Of a stretch of DNA of 64,000 nt, positions 1 to 11,440 are shown in pieces. The stretch is from Cryptomeria japonica (taxonomy: Eukaryota; Streptophyta; Pinopsida; Cupressales; Cupressaceae). Position numbers and translations under genes: made by a program. Position 1 is the stretch's first letter; each line of letters starts with the position of its first letter. The stretch covers positions 559,525,945 through 559,589,944 of the forward strand of contig NC_081413.1 in the NCBI RefSeq assembly GCF_030272615.1. Reading direction: 5' to 3'. The notes beneath the pieces are model-generated. The model was not told the DNA's origin. It made no database searches and worked only from the letters and a program-made list of their open reading frames with translations.

Positions 1-1035
1 TCATTTTTTGATTTGCCTTCACCTTATACTACAGGTTCATCTTGTTAATGTGTTTCTTTGCCTCTTCATGTATATTCTTGATGTGTTTTGCAAGTCTTCA
101 GCTTCGACACTTGTATGCTTCTCCTGGTCCATCTACCTTAATTCTGGAGTGGTCCTTAGACTACCTCCATATACAATTTGAAATGGTGATCTACCAATGC
201 TCCTATTGATAAAATTGTTGTAATCCAATTGTGCCTATGGTAAGATCAGATATCATCCCTTAGGTTTATCTCCTACCAAGCATCTTAGTAGGTTAGCCAG
301 ACACTTGTTCCCCACTTATGTCTGCCTAGCAGTCTGTGGATGGTGTGCAGAACTGAATTTGAACTCTATTTTCAACTCCTTCCACAAGGTCCTCCAAAAG
401 TATCCAACAAACTTGGTATCACGATCTAAAACAATATTCTTTGGTAGACCATGTATTTTCACCACCTCTTTGAAGAATAAATCAACAATGTGACAACATC
501 ATGGGTCTTCTGGCATGGAATGAAATGTGTCATCTTTGAAAACCTGTCATCCACCACAAATAGTGATTCATTTCCTCTTTGTGTCCTTGGTAAACCAAGA
601 AAAAAATCCATGCTTATATCCTCCCTTGACCTCGCAAGTACGAGTAATGGCTGATATAGCCCTATATTATGGCTTACTCCTTTAGCCAAGTGACACACTC
701 TTTAACTTTGCACAAATTTCTTCACATCTTGTGATAACTGAGGCCAATAATAGTGTTCACTAATTATGGCAATGGTCTTATCTCAACCAAAATGTCTTGT
801 CATCCCTCCACTATTCTTTTCTTATCAAGTTCTCTCGCATTGAGCTCCTCGGAATACACAACTGACTTTCCTTAAACAACATGTCATCTTGGATTATAAA
901 ATCCAACAATTTTGTCCTATCCAAAGTAATAGGCTCCTTGCAAGCATTCCAAGCCTCTGCAAAATCAGGATCCTCAATATACAATGTCTTGAGTTCATTG
1001 AACCCATCCACCTCAAACTGCATCTTTGTCAACAA
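1..1035 (-). pseudogene. gypsy integrase, decayed
   Basis: The open pieces at 811-1035 and 459-698 match the zinc-binding N-terminus and the start of the catalytic core of gypsy integrases; the core shows DFFLGLP, then [15 protein letters not shown]. Reading on below 459 gives HGLPKNIV and DRDTKF, the second catalytic Asp region, and then a frame full of stops towards position 1. The enzyme would insert the cDNA copy into the host chromosome. Several frameshifts and stops rule out a working product. The family call is firm; the exact C-terminal limit is not visible. Confidence 0.75.
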
Positions 1036-1129
1036 TATTTGCCTCCTACTTAAGGCATCTACAACTTTGTTAGACCTCCCACTCTAGTGCTTCAAGACAA
1101 AAGTGTAACTCTGCAAAAACTCCACTCAT

Positions 1130-1500
1130 TTCAAATGTCTTTGATTCAATTTCCCTTGGTTGTTCAAGTATTGTAATGCTTGATGATCAGTATACAAAAC
1201 AAATTCTTTTGACAATAGATAGTGTCTCCATTTCTTCAATGCCTAAACTATTGCATAAATTTTTTTTATCATAAATAGAATACTTTTTCTTTGCATCATT
1301 TATCTTTTCACTTAAATATGCAATGGGCCTACCTTCTTGGCTCAAAACAGCTCCAATGGAATTACCACTGGCATCACAATCCACCTAGAACACCTTATGG
1401 AAATCTAGAAGGGATAAAACATGTCAAAACTTTTCATTGCTTCAATGCTCCACTTGAACTCTTTCCTATCCCCTCTCATTGTTTCAGTTAGGGGTGCACA
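1130..1500 (-). pseudogene. gypsy RNase H domain, decayed
   Basis: The frame at 1187-1384 begins DCDASGNSIGAVLSQ and continues through PIAYLSEK to KKYSIYDKK. This is the typical start of the RNase H that follows RT in Ty3/gypsy, which removes the RNA strand of the RNA-DNA hybrid. It lies between RT and integrase, as expected. Frame breaks occur on both sides and the later catalytic residues are not in one frame. Confidence 0.75.
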
Positions 1501-2290
1501 AATACTACTGAAGTTTCTAATGAACTTTTTGTAAAAGTTGGCCAAACCATGGAATTATCGCACCTCAGTAGCAATCCTCAGGGTAGGCCATTCCAGAATA
1601 GCCTTTACCTTCTCCTGGTCCATTTTGAGACCTTCTACTAAGACAACAAACCCCAAATACACTAACTCCTTCATAAAACTACACTTCTTCAAATTAATCA
1701 ACAATTTATCCTCTCTTATCTTCTCAAAGACTCTACGAATATGCATTAAATGTTCATTCAGTGTCTTACTAAAAATCAAAATATCATCTAGATACACAAT
1801 AACAAACTTAAACCTAAAATTCTTTCAATACCTCGTTCATGAGCCCCATGAATGTGCTCGGTGCAATGGTTAGTCCAAAAGACATGACTAACCACTCATA
1901 CAAGCCTTATTTAGTTTTGAAGGCAATCTTCCACTCATCTCCTTCCCTAATCCGAATCTGGTGACATTCACTCTTTAGATCAATCTTTTTGGAGTATTGA
2001 GCTCCACTCAAACAATCCATAAGGTCACCCATCCTTGGCAAGGGAAATATGTACTTGATTGTTATCTTGTTTGTGGTCCTAGAGTCCGTACACATCCTCC
2101 ACTCCCCATCCTTATTTGGTGTTAGTACAACAAGTACCACACATGGACTCGGGCTCCCTCAGATCAATCCTTTCCTCAATAGTTCTTGAACTTATATGTT
2201 CAACTCTTCATTCTCTACTAGATTCATTATGTGGGTTGCGTTATTTGGCAAATTGGCTCCAAGGATCAAGTCAATCTGATGACTAATCTT
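1500..2290 (-). pseudogene. gypsy reverse transcriptase, decayed
   Basis: Two frames hold the RT core. The frame at 1907-2140 carries the fingers motif WRMCTDSR, then YIFPLPRMGDLMDCLSGA and KKIDLKSECHQIRI. The frame at 1555-1797 begins with the catalytic YLDDILIFSKT. A frameshift of about 100 bases of altered sequence separates them. The domain would make cDNA from the element RNA. The YLDD box is intact, but the ORF is not. Confidence 0.8.
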
Positions 2291-2299
2291 TATGACTGG

Positions 2300-2860
2300 T
2301 GGTATACCCTTAGGCACATTATCAAACACAATGTCTTGAAACTCATTCAACAAACCAGAAAATTCTATATGCACCTCTTTACTATCTTCTTTATCCACTC
2401 TAGGAATTAAAGCAAAACACACAAGTTCATGTTTCATGCCCTCCAAAAAAATTGTCCCATCAACAAAGCATATTCTAGTGCTCCTATATACCTTTTCTTC
2501 CACCTCCTTCAGGGACTTAAACTTATGGTGAACTCCATCCTTTGTTATGATGTAGGTATTAGCACATCCATCATGTACAACCATGGCCTCCCTAATAGCA
2601 TATGACATGCAACCATGTGTATGATGTCACATAGTAACTCGTCACGGTAACTGCTAATCTTGAATTTCACCAGGCACTTCTCATTGACCAAAACTTTATG
2701 GTCCTTATACAACCAGGCAATCCGATATGGATTTGGATGTATTTCCCTCTTCAACCTCAACTTCGTGACCATCTCCTCAGGCATGAGATTATTAGTTCTT
2801 CCACTATCAATAATCACATCACAATACTTATCTTCGCATTTACATTTGTTGTGAAATAGA
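2300..2860 (-). pseudogene. gypsy aspartic protease, decayed
   Basis: The frame at 2545-2817 begins with the active-site-like IIDSGRTNNLMPEEMV and ends with the flap-region motif MLLGRPWLYM. Both are typical of the pepsin-like protease that cuts gypsy Gag-Pol. The frame at 2192-2608 overlaps it and continues towards RT, including KISHQIDLILGANLPN, the usual linker leading into RT. A frameshift between the two breaks the polyprotein. Confidence 0.75.
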
Positions 2861-4065
2861 CTCTTCCTCTTGTCTAGTTATTTCTCCTCATTTATCAGGG
2901 TTCTCCTAACAACTAGGGCTTCTCCCCTTTTAGAATCTAAGAATGTTCAAACTGAGCTTCTTCATCTGCATGTGCAACTCATGCCCGGCCTTCATTTCTT
3001 TTGTATATTCTCCCTTGGTGTTGTGGACATTCATGGCCTCTATGGCCTTCTTCTCCACCTTGGAAACATGTTCCTTTGAAACCACCTCTCTCAAACCCTT
3101 GTTCAGGTCTTCCTCTTCCTCTTCCTCGTTGTTCACCATTGTTCTGATCATAGTGGCGATAGAAATTATCGTCCTTTTGATTTCGACTAGTACCCACGTC
3201 ATCATTTTTCTTTTGATCCTCATTTTGATTCGCGAAGGATCTTCCGCCACCTCTTCCACCTTGACCTTTCCCCTTTTGCTTCCCTTCAAATCTCTTATTC
3301 AATTTCTCTTCCACTTTCAATGCAAATTGACAAGCATCTTCAATATTGTCCATTTTGACCAGGCTCAGCTCTTCTTGAATACTTGGTTGTAACCCATTAA
3401 GGTAACAGGCGACTTTCTCCATGTTGGCCTCTACATGGTTTGTTCTGATGATCATTTTGTAAAATTCCTCTATATACTCCTAGACAAATCTACTACCTTT
3501 CTCCAATCCTTGCAATTTCTTCAACAGATCCAACTCGTGGTCCATTGGAATGAATTTTTTCTTCATCTTCTCAACCATCTGATCCCATCTAGCGATTTTT
3601 CACTTTCCTCTCCTATTTATTTCAAGTTGGACCTCTTTCCACCAAATTTTTGCATGACCCTTCAGTTTGTTTTTTCAAACTTGACTCAATTTGGGTCTTT
3701 TATCTCCTCATACTCAAAATACTCCTCCATCTCATTAATCTAGTCGATCAGCTCTTCTAGATTTAGATTTCCGAAATGATTGGCAACTTTGATTTCGGGT
3801 CTCTTCCTGATCTAAGAAATAGCCCTTAACAGTCGAGAGCTTGATTTACATCTATTGCTTCTTCTACTTCCTCCTCATCTGTATCTTCAACCTCTTATTT
3901 GTCTTAACTTTCTCCTCTTCTCATATTAAACCCTCTTCTCAGCTCCTCTTGCAGTGCATCAATTTGTCTTTAGAGGGCCCTCAAACCCTCATATGCCAGA
4001 GCATTTCTTTCACCAACATTTCTGCCAAAAGCATTTCTTCCACTATGCATCACTCTTGGAGGCAT
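2860..4065 (-). pseudogene. gypsy gag (capsid/nucleocapsid), decayed
   Basis: An ATG on the minus strand at 4065 opens with MPPRV, a common start of plant gypsy gag. The capsid-like part reads through roughly 3740-3300 with stops (motifs ARWDQMVEKMKKKF, YIEEFYKMI, GLQPSIQEEL). A basic Gly/Arg-rich stretch follows, then a CCHC knuckle written CFQGGEEGHRGHECP, in which the second Cys has become Gly. Gag packages the element RNA. Several in-frame stops and the knuckle change show it is no longer functional. Confidence 0.75.
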
Positions 4066-4147
4066 CTTGACTTCGAGACCACAACCACAAGTCCTAGTGT
4101 GAACTACCTCATGTTCGGCGATCTATCCACATGCTCAAGAACAACCT

Positions 4148-4160
4148 GGCTCGGATACCA
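4148..4160 (-). other. primer-binding site, tRNA-iMet type
   Basis: The minus strand reads TGGTATCCGAGCC, one mismatch from the usual TGGTATCAGAGCC complementary to the 3' end of plant initiator tRNA-Met. It sits two bases from the LTR end, where minus-strand DNA synthesis would begin. Confidence 0.8.
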
Positions 4161-4162
4161 CT

Positions 4163-4970
4163 TGATGAGGGAAGAACCTAAGACACAGAAAAACACAACA
4201 AATTTGCAACAAAATATTATATTATTATTATTTGAAAACTATCATCAATACATGAAAATGCTAACAAGAGGGATAAATCCTCATAGGTTGCAACACATTA
4301 CAGCTTACAAAATTTTTTGGAAAACCCTTTTCCCACAGTCCAAATTTTCCAACCCAAAAACTATCTTCAAAAACTAACCCACAAGTTTCCTAAATAGCCT
4401 CTCCCCGATTTAGAGCCAAAATTACAATTTAAAAAAATAAAATTTAGCAGTCTAGCACCAAAACATACAATTTGAATTTCAAAATTGAGTCAAATCTAAG
4501 AATTGGAAACTTTCTGAAAAATTGTCCAACTTTCAGCAACCATAAGTTTTGATCTAGGAATCGGATTGACGTGTTGTTTGAACCATCGAAAGCTCTCTAA
4601 GTGAAGAATATGCTACAAATCTACTCTGCCAATTTCTGCCATTTTGGGGGCCGTTTGATGTTGTTTAATACCTCAAATCTGACTCAGAAGAATTTTTATC
4701 ATTTTTTTGGGAAACTGGAACTTGAATAATTTTCAAATTGTTAATGATTTTAACCTGATTCTCTCGCCAAAGTTCTTTCTGCAAATTTTGGGTTCCATCG
4801 ACCTTTAAATTAAAATATTGTAAACATAGAAACTCAACTAGAAAAAGCAACAAAACAATTCTGAAATTTGGAATCCCTTATTCATGCAAATGGGTATCTA
4901 AAAATGAAAAAACATTAGATAAAACTAACAAAAAGGAAATATTTTTGGGTGATGTAGGATTGCCCTTACA
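4163..4970 (-). repeat. 5' LTR of the left-hand gypsy element
   Basis: One end (TGATGAGGG on the plus strand) is fixed by the adjacent PBS. The other end is inferred from the next plausible TG/CA terminus, CCCTTACA at 4970, giving about 808 bp. The partner LTR is outside the window, so the outer boundary is not proven. Confidence 0.5.
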
Positions 4971-5620
4971 CCACTGATGGCTCATCTATTAGGATGTGGT
5001 TCTTATGTTTGGGGATAGGCCATGGACTCAATTGTTGGATTATGAGTGTCTCCCCTTTTGCTATCGGTGATGTTTCTCAATGGGTCACTTAGCTTCGTAT
5101 TGTTCTCTCTCATGCCACAAGAGTGTTGCTACTCGGTGGAAGGACACTACTACTAATCACTTAACAGCCAATGCTTTTGATTCTGATGACTACTCATAAT
5201 AGGATGATGACTCCTCTTGGGATGAGGTTGTGCCTCTTACTATTGTTGAAGCTTTCCTACACCTACTGCTCCTATTCTACAACATTGATCCGCTCCTGGT
5301 GAATCTACTATGGATGTTGTTTTGCAACAATTTGTTGTTGTTGCGGATAGAAATTCTATGGGAACCTCACCGCTTGATTCTTCTTTTGATGTCTCTAATA
5401 GTAGTATTTTTTGGACTATTGTTTGTTGCAAGTGGAAGGGAAAGTCCTCCCCCCACCCCTAAACCCCCTTTTTCAAGTTTTGGGTGTTTCTCTCCACTCT
5501 TGAGTTGGGTGTGGGTTGTTGTTGGTTTTCCAAGCTTCTAACAGTGGACTCCTGGCTTGTTGTTATTAGTATGTTCAACCTTATTTTGTTTTGGGTTAGT
5601 ACCCTTGTTTTGTTGCTTTT
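4971..5620. other. unassigned stretch, faintly coding-like
   Basis: No complete gene or known repeat is recognisable. On the plus strand, roughly 5290-5560 reads as a plausible protein stretch with a Pro-rich segment and then a hydrophobic segment (5230-5541 is open), but I recognise no domain. It could be a remnant of another LINE or element tail next to the minus-strand LINE that begins at 5621. Confidence 0.3.
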
Positions 5621-6833
5621 TTAATCAAAAACATTTTTTCTCCACAATTGTTGACTGACCAATTTTACACCTTGAAAAATCATACAATTCCATTTTAACC
5701 AAAGATGCCATATAATGAAAGAAGGCTCCAAAACCCAAGCAACGTGAAGAAAAGAGGTCTTAATAGGAGGTTGACCCAAGTGGTCCCAAAACTCAGCTAA
5801 GGAGGAGGCATGCAAGCAAGCCTAATTCCAAACTGCTCATAAGAGATATCAAATCTCTTGAGAGAAACAACAATGAAAGAAAAGATGAGAAGTATATTCT
5901 TCACTATTAAGACATAGCACACAAATAGAAGGTCCTTGGAAGCCACACTTGCAGAAATTATCTCAAGTAAGACATATGTTTTGAACCACTAGCCACGAGA
6001 AAAAATTGCACTTGGACCAACAAAATTTGTTCCACACCTATATCCACCATGGAACTCATACTCCCCCAAACAATTGTATATCAAGATTCAAGTATCCCAA
6101 AACCACCAAGTACTTACCTGTTGGATCCTTACCCCACACTAGGAAATTTGTCCTTCAAAGAGAATTGCACTCCCTACTATGAATAATCTGAGCTAACTCT
6201 TGTTAATCTCCCTCAATCCCTCTAGATGGTCATTCTTGGGGTGCTTTCCACCTACAAACATCTACTAAACCCAAATGCAGAAGTTTTATAATTACCTATT
6301 GTGTGCCATCTAGCTACAATAAAATAATCAAAAAGGGACTATAAGTGCAAATACATTGAAAGAAGTGAAGGGTGGCCATCCCAAGAATCAAGCCAAAACA
6401 AAGCTTTTGAACCCTTATTACAAATCCAAAATAGCCCATGTTTAGTTATCTTTGCTCATGTCTTCAAAGCATGCCAAATCACAGATCCCTTCCCCTCAAA
6501 TGACATCAAGGGGAACATCAAATATATCAACCCTTGTGAGATATTAGAAATAATTCTAGCCTAAACTTGATCTTCACTATACACCATCGCCAATATAATT
6601 TAGTAGCTAGACCAAGCCCTCCTTTGTGCGACCTACAAAGACTCTCTCACTTAACCACACTCCACTTAGAAGAAAGAAAAATGTCACTCTAGAGGAATCA
6701 CCAAGAATGAGCATGTAATTTGTTAATTAAATACGAAAGAGCCACCTAAACAAAGCTCTTGTAATTAGGGAGAGACTAGATGACAGACTTCAAAAGAGTC
6801 ACCCTTCCAAGAGTAGAGAGCCAACGATGAGTA
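5621..6833 (-). mobile_element. LINE (non-LTR retrotransposon), 3' part
   Basis: Minus-strand frames match the region after RT in plant L1-type ORF2. Near 6790-6740 is the motif RVTLLKSVI, then SLPNY. At about 6070-5840 is the RT-associated zinc-binding region, with KCGFQGPSICVLCLNSEE followed by HLFFHC. At 5815-5621 is IIWHLWLKWNCMIFQ, close to the end of ORF2. Many stops are present. Its upstream half lies at 20925-21490: copia A was inserted at 6833/20925, with near-identical flanks GAGTA and GAGTC. Confidence 0.75.
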
Positions 6834-7074
6834 TGTTGGAATTATGCCTCTAATTCACTTGACCTTTGTTCATACTGATTGGGTTAACTCTGGCCGATGA
6901 AATAGTGTGAAGAAAATCTGTGAACTCTATCGGTATATCCTTTGTCGATGAACTCAAAATATCGAAGCTCAGAGTAGCACGTTTGAAGTCATCCCAATGA
7001 CCCGACGAAGTCGTCTTCGGTCATCGGGGCAGCATTGATTATCGGATGGACGAAAGGATAAAAGACTTGCAGTT

Positions 7075-7480
7075 TAGATCCTAATCCAACGGTCATCGCT
7101 TTACCACTATGGAAAGATGCACGTATGTTATTTCCTGCGACTTGGCGACCATGGTGGGGCCCGGCATAAGTGACCGGTCCAGGTGAGATAAGGTTTGTGC
7201 AGATCAGAGATGATCGAATGGTGATCAAGGTTGATCCAACGGTGGTCGTTATGTTGTGATGGGAAACTGCTCATTAGTATATTCCTCGCGACATGTCGAC
7301 CAAGTGGTGGGACCCAGCAGGAGAGCGGCTAAGGCGAATTAAAGGCCGAGTAGATCGAAATGATCGGATGGCGATCACATAAGATCCGATGGTGGTCGCT
7401 CGGTTGCAATGGGAAATTTCTTGTGAGACTTTCCATCGTGACCCAACGACAAAGAATAATTCTAGGCGAATAGTGAGGTC
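7075..7480 (+). repeat. diverged tandem repeat of about 150 bp in copia A LTR
   Basis: Two full units and one partial unit start near 7077, 7228 and 7383. Each begins with ATCC(A/G)A(C/T)GGT(C/G)(A/G)TCG and includes a GCGAC(A/T)(T/C)G(T/G)CGACCA block and a closing GATCGAA/GGATGG block. The same array is in the 3' LTR from about 12495. Such repeats in U3 are often promoter or enhancer modules; that role is inferred. Confidence 0.65.
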
Positions 7481-7522
7481 GTGCTAAGATATTAGAGCAG
7501 CCACCTGGAACCAATCAGGGGG

Positions 7523-7534
7523 TGCCACGTGGCA
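7523..7534. promoter_or_regulatory. perfect G-box palindrome
   Basis: TGCCACGTGGCA is a 12-base perfect palindrome containing the CACGTG G-box bound by plant bZIP and bHLH factors. The 3' LTR copy reads TGCCACGTGGTG at 12941-12952. Copia B inserted six bases beyond it. Regulatory use is inferred. Confidence 0.5.
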
Positions 7535-8108
7535 GAGCGCAGAAAGAAAGATCGGACGTTCAAGATAGTTGATTGTTTTTCTTCCCAATACCCGATGGAG
7601 TCGACTTGTCTGAGCTGGGGTTTTTGAATAGGAACTGGATCGATTCCTGGATGCATGTGTGATAATTGTTTTCTCACGAATGCAAACCGACATAGACAGT
7701 TAGATGTCTAACTGATTGGTGCAAACTAACAGTTGAACGGTCGACATGAAAATGTATATGAAGCCAAGAGGAGATCCGAACATGGTTGTTCTTCTGATGA
7801 TAAGCCGTATACTATGGGGTGTAACCGAAGTGATCAGAGTGAACATCTGTGTTGTGATAACAAACTTTATTGTAAGGTTTCTTTGCTGAGAATAAAGTGA
7901 TCTTGTCGTCGGTGGTGGGTTTTTTCCTAAAAGGGTTTCCCACGTAAATTCATGGTGTTTATCTCTATGTATGTTTGAATTTTGACATTGTCTCTGTTTC
8001 ATATATGCTAATCTTAGTATTCTATAAAGTTATAAAACACACTAGTCTTGTTTCCCCTGCAAATTGACATTAGGGAAGCGTTTTTCCGCACTGTGCTTTC
8101 CTTACCAA

Positions 8109-8120
8109 TGGTATTAGAGC
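8109..8120 (+). other. copia A primer-binding site
   Basis: TGGTATTAGAGC, two bases after the 5' LTR, differs by one C-to-T change from the tRNA-iMet complement TGGTATCAGAGC. Confidence 0.85.
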
Positions 8121-8216
8121 TTGGCCAGTTGTGTTATCCTTGTGGGTAGGGTTGGTTTTTTGTGTTAATTTGTTTCAGTGGGAGTCTGTTAGTGTGTCTA
8201 CTGTTTATAGATTAAG

Positions 8217-9050
8217 ATGGAAAGCACTTCTGGAAGAATGGATATTGAGAAGTTCAATGGCTCCAATTTTGAGTTATAGAAACTTAAAATTGAGGACCTG
8301 CTGGTTGACCGAGATTTTTGGATTGCAGTGAGTGGACAGAAACCTTCAGGCATGAGGAAAGAAGATTGTGATTTAGCAAACTAGAAAGCCAGAGGACTCA
8401 TAAGACTAAGCCTTGTAGACTCAGTTATGTTAAACGTACATGAGGAGAAGACTGCAAGTGATTTATGGAAGAAGTTAGGAGACATCTATCAGGGCAAAAC
8501 CTTGGTGAATAAACTCTTTATTAGGAAGAAGTTATATTCTCTGAAAATGGATGCAGGAACACCCTTGACAGATCATTTGAATGCGTTTAACTTGGTTCTC
8601 GCTCAATTGACATTAGTCAGTGTGGCTATTCAAGAAGAAGAACGTTGCATGTTGTTGCTATGCTCATTGCCAAATTCTTGAGAACATTTGGTGATGGCCA
8701 TTGGTAGTACTACGACCTAGTTCAAGATGGATATTGTGGTCAATACTCTTTTGTCAGAAGAAATGAGAAAGAAGTCTTTTGAGACAAAAAAAGATGCACT
8801 CTCTTTTCGAGGTAGACCAAAGGACAAAGACAAGAATAAAGGGAAGAAGTCCAAGTCCAAGTCTCAAAAGATGTCCAAGTCTCCTGGAAAGAATTCTAGG
8901 CTGAAATGTTGGAACTGTGGACAAAAGGGTCATATTCGAAAAGATTGCAAAGAGGAGAAGAAGAGAAAGAACTCTTATGATAATGAATCTTCTCACAGTG
9001 ATGCAGACGCCTTTGTAGCAGCTCTAGCAGTGCCTTCTTCTGACAATATG
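8217..9050 (+). pseudogene. copia A gag, with stops
   Basis: The ATG at 8217 opens MESTSGRMDIEKFNGSNFEL, a standard copia gag start (gag-polypeptide, UBN2 type). The body carries TASDLWKKLGDIYQ and KKLYSLKMDAGTPLTDHLN. A basic Lys/Ser-rich stretch precedes an intact CCHC knuckle, CWNCGQKGHIRKDC, at 8907-8948. Gag forms the virus-like particle. In-frame stops at about 8277, 8382 and 8680 fall mostly where the family has Trp (TGG to TAG or TGA), so the gene is dead. Confidence 0.85.
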
Positions 9051-9614
9051 TGGTTGATTGACTTAGGGGCATCTTTCCATATGACATCTCACAAGGAGTG
9101 GTTCTCAAAGTATGAAGCGTATGCTGGTGGGAAGGTGTACATAGCAAGTGACTCAACACTGGAGATTGTTGGGAGAGGAAGAATTAAAATCCAATTTCCT
9201 GATGGCAGAATAAAGGGAATCAATGGAGTTTTGCACATACTAGATTTGGCAAGAAACCTAGTTTCTGTAAGAAAGTTGAATGATGTTGGAGTCCAAGTAA
9301 CATTTGTGTCTGGTGGTTGTAAGATGACTAGAGGGTCTATTAGTTTGGCTAAGGGTGAACGCGTTGGTAAATTGTACAAGTTAAATGTTGAACCTGTGTG
9401 TTGTAATATAGTCAATAAGAAACCTAATAGAACTACCGAGTTGACATATGATGTAAATTCTATGGAAGCTAAACTTCCTGCAGAAAAGACAATGCTCTGG
9501 CATTATAGGCTTGGTCACATTGGTGGAAAATGTTTGAAAACTTTAAAGAGTAAAAATATGGTAGGACTTACTGATTGTAACCTTGAGTTTGATTTATGTG
9601 AACATTGCATATAG
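9050..9614 (+). pseudogene. copia A protease and integrase zinc region
   Basis: It continues in the gag frame. WLIDLGASFHMTSHKEWF is the copia protease active site; the family triad D-S/T-G reads D-L-G here, so the residue after the Asp is changed. Later motifs are GVLHILDLARNLVSV and the pre-integrase zinc region LWHYRLGHIGGKCLKTL followed by CEHC. The frame ends at a stop after CEHCI at 9612. The protease would process Gag-Pol, and the zinc region belongs to the integrase N-terminus. Confidence 0.85.
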
Positions 9615-10335
9615 GGAAAATAAAACTGTATTCAATTTTATTCAAGTCCTCATAAATCTTCTGACATTCTGGACTATGTGCATTCTGATGTGTTTGGTCC
9701 AATGGATGTACCTTCTTTGTCTAAATCAAAGTACTATGTATCCTTTGTTAATGATTATTCGAGAAGGACATTTGTTTATTTTATGAATAGTAAATCAAAA
9801 GTGTTCAGTCGGTTTAAGGAATTTAAAAACTTGGTTGAAAATCAAACTAGAAGGAGAATAAAATGTTTAAGAACTGATAATGGTGGTGAGTATTGCAATA
9901 CAAATTTTGACAAGTACTGTGTAGACCATGGAGACGTAGAACTATGCCTTATACTCCACAACAAAATGGAGTTGTTGAAAGGTTCAATCGGTCTCTGATA
10001 GAGAAAGCAAGAAGCATTTTGAGTAGTGCTGGACTGGAACAAAAGTTTTGGACAGAAGGAGTTGCTACAGCTTGTTACCTGTTGAACCGGTCACCTACAG
10101 TAGCGTTAGTGGACAAGACACCTATGGAAGCATGGTCTAGTAAGAAACCTTCTCTAAGACACATTCGTGTGTTTGGTTAAGAGGCATATGCACATGTGCC
10201 TGATGTTAAAAGATCTAAATTGGATAACAAAGTAGTCAAATGTATTTTCATTGGATATGGAGTTGGAGTTAAAGGATACAAGCTTTGGAATCCTAAGACT
10301 GGAAAGGTTGTGTATAGCAAAAGTGTCATCTTCTG
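9615..10335 (+). pseudogene. copia A integrase core, frameshifted
   Basis: Catalytic DDE residues are recognisable: D in VHSDVFGPM (about 9680), D in LRTDNGGEY (about 9880) and E in NGVVERFNRSL (about 9965). A one-base frame change near 9930 separates the second Asp from PYTPQQNGVVER. Further motifs are YLLNRSP and HIRVFG, followed by a stop, then FIGYGVGVKGYKLW. The enzyme would insert cDNA. It is inactive because of the frameshift and at least two stops. Confidence 0.85.
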
Positions 10336-10650
10336 AGAGCTGAAACCTATGTCTATAGATAAACCAACAGAGAAGGAAAAAGAGAGGGATGTGGTTGAAT
10401 TTCCACTAGGAGAAGAAATGACAACTCCGGATGTACCTGAAGATGAAAATGAAGAGAGTTCAAGTAGCTCTGAAAGTTCAAAAGAAGAACAAAATGAAGC
10501 CTTACCACAAGTGTTAAGAAGATCCACACGAGAGAGGCGACAACCTGATAGGTTTACCCCAAACAGGTATAATTTTTCAATGTTGAATGTAAATTGTGCC
10601 TATGCTTTACTTGTTGATACTGATGAGCTTAGGACTGTAAAAGAAGCCGT
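10336..10650 (+). pseudogene. copia A integrase-RT linker
   Basis: The frame is open from 10349. It is acidic and Ser/Glu-rich, and ends in RRSTRERRQPDRF, the RRS-RxRxxPxxY-like signature at the integrase/RT junction of many copia polyproteins. No catalytic role is expected. The frame shifts near 10640 into RT. Confidence 0.7.
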
Positions 10651-11440
10651 CAAATTCAAATTCTTGGTTGGAAGCCATGAATGATGAAATGAAATCTTTG
10701 GACAAGAATGGAACATGGAATCTGGTATCCCTACCTAAAGGCAGAAAGTCACTGGGTTGTAAATGGGTTTTCAAAAGGAAGTATGGTCCAAATGGTAGCA
10801 TTGACAAGTACAAGGCCAGATTGGTCGTGAAGGGGTATTCTCAAAAGGAAGGTATTGACTATGGATAAATTTTCTCTTCTATAGCTAAGCTGACATCTAT
10901 TAGATTTCTTTTATCACTTGCAGTTGCATATGATTGGGAAGTCGAGCAAATGGATGTGAAAACAACATTTCCTCATGGGGACCTTGAAGAAGAAATCTAC
11001 ATGTCCCAGCCTAAGCACTTTGTGAAAAAGGGTAAAGACATTTGGTATGTAAACTAAAGAAGTCTCTTTATGGTTTGAAATAGTCTCCCAGAAGGTGGTA
11101 TCAAAAATATGATACATTTGTGTTGTCCTTGGGATTTGTGAGATCAAAAGTCGATTATTGTGTGTACTACAAGGTTGAAGATGATAAGATCCTTATTATT
11201 GCTTTGTATGTTGACGACATGCTATTCCTTGGAAAGAATAGAGGTATGATCTCAGACTTGAAGTCCCAATTATCCTTGAAGTTCGAAATGAAAGATTTGG
11301 GGTGAGAAAACTACATTCTTGGAATGGAAATCAAGAGGGACAGGTCTAAGAGAAAACTCTGGCTCAACTAGAGAAAGTACATCACTAGTGTTCTTGATAA
11401 GTTTAATATGTTTGGCTGTAAACAATAGGTTGTTCCTATT
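10650..11440 (+). pseudogene. copia A reverse transcriptase, with stops
   Basis: Copia RT (RVT_2) motifs appear in order: [67 protein letters not shown], and the catalytic ALYVDDMLFLG at about 11200-11230. Stops interrupt at 10866, 11054, 11080, 11303, 11370 and 11427; several are recognisable CAG-to-TAG or GAA-to-TAA changes. The YVDD box is intact, but the protein cannot be made whole. Confidence 0.85.

Larger units (their letters stand above)
1..4970 (-). mobile_element. Ty3/gypsy LTR retrotransposon, decayed, cut by window start
   Basis: Read on the minus strand, the order is LTR (4163-4970), PBS, gag, protease, RT, RNase H, integrase. PR-RT-RH-INT is the Ty3/gypsy order. The far LTR lies before the window. 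All domains carry stops or frameshifts, so the copy is dead. No chromodomain or other lineage marker is visible because the integrase C-terminus is lost to the edge, so I do not assign a clade. Confidence 0.85.
6834..8106 (+). repeat. copia A 5' LTR
   Basis: It starts TGTTGG and ends TTACC; the partner ends TTACA, so the final CA has mutated. Its length is 1273 bp, and the 3' copy is about 122 bp shorter because of an internal deletion. The first third is GATC/CGAT-rich and carries long diverged tandem repeats, and the middle has a G-box palindrome. Both look like upstream promoter or enhancer (U3) sequence. Confidence 0.9.

Noticed and set aside
2943-3392. Plus-strand hydrophobic ORF that looks like a membrane protein
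   Set aside because: Antisense shadow of the Arg/Gly/Glu-rich gypsy gag.
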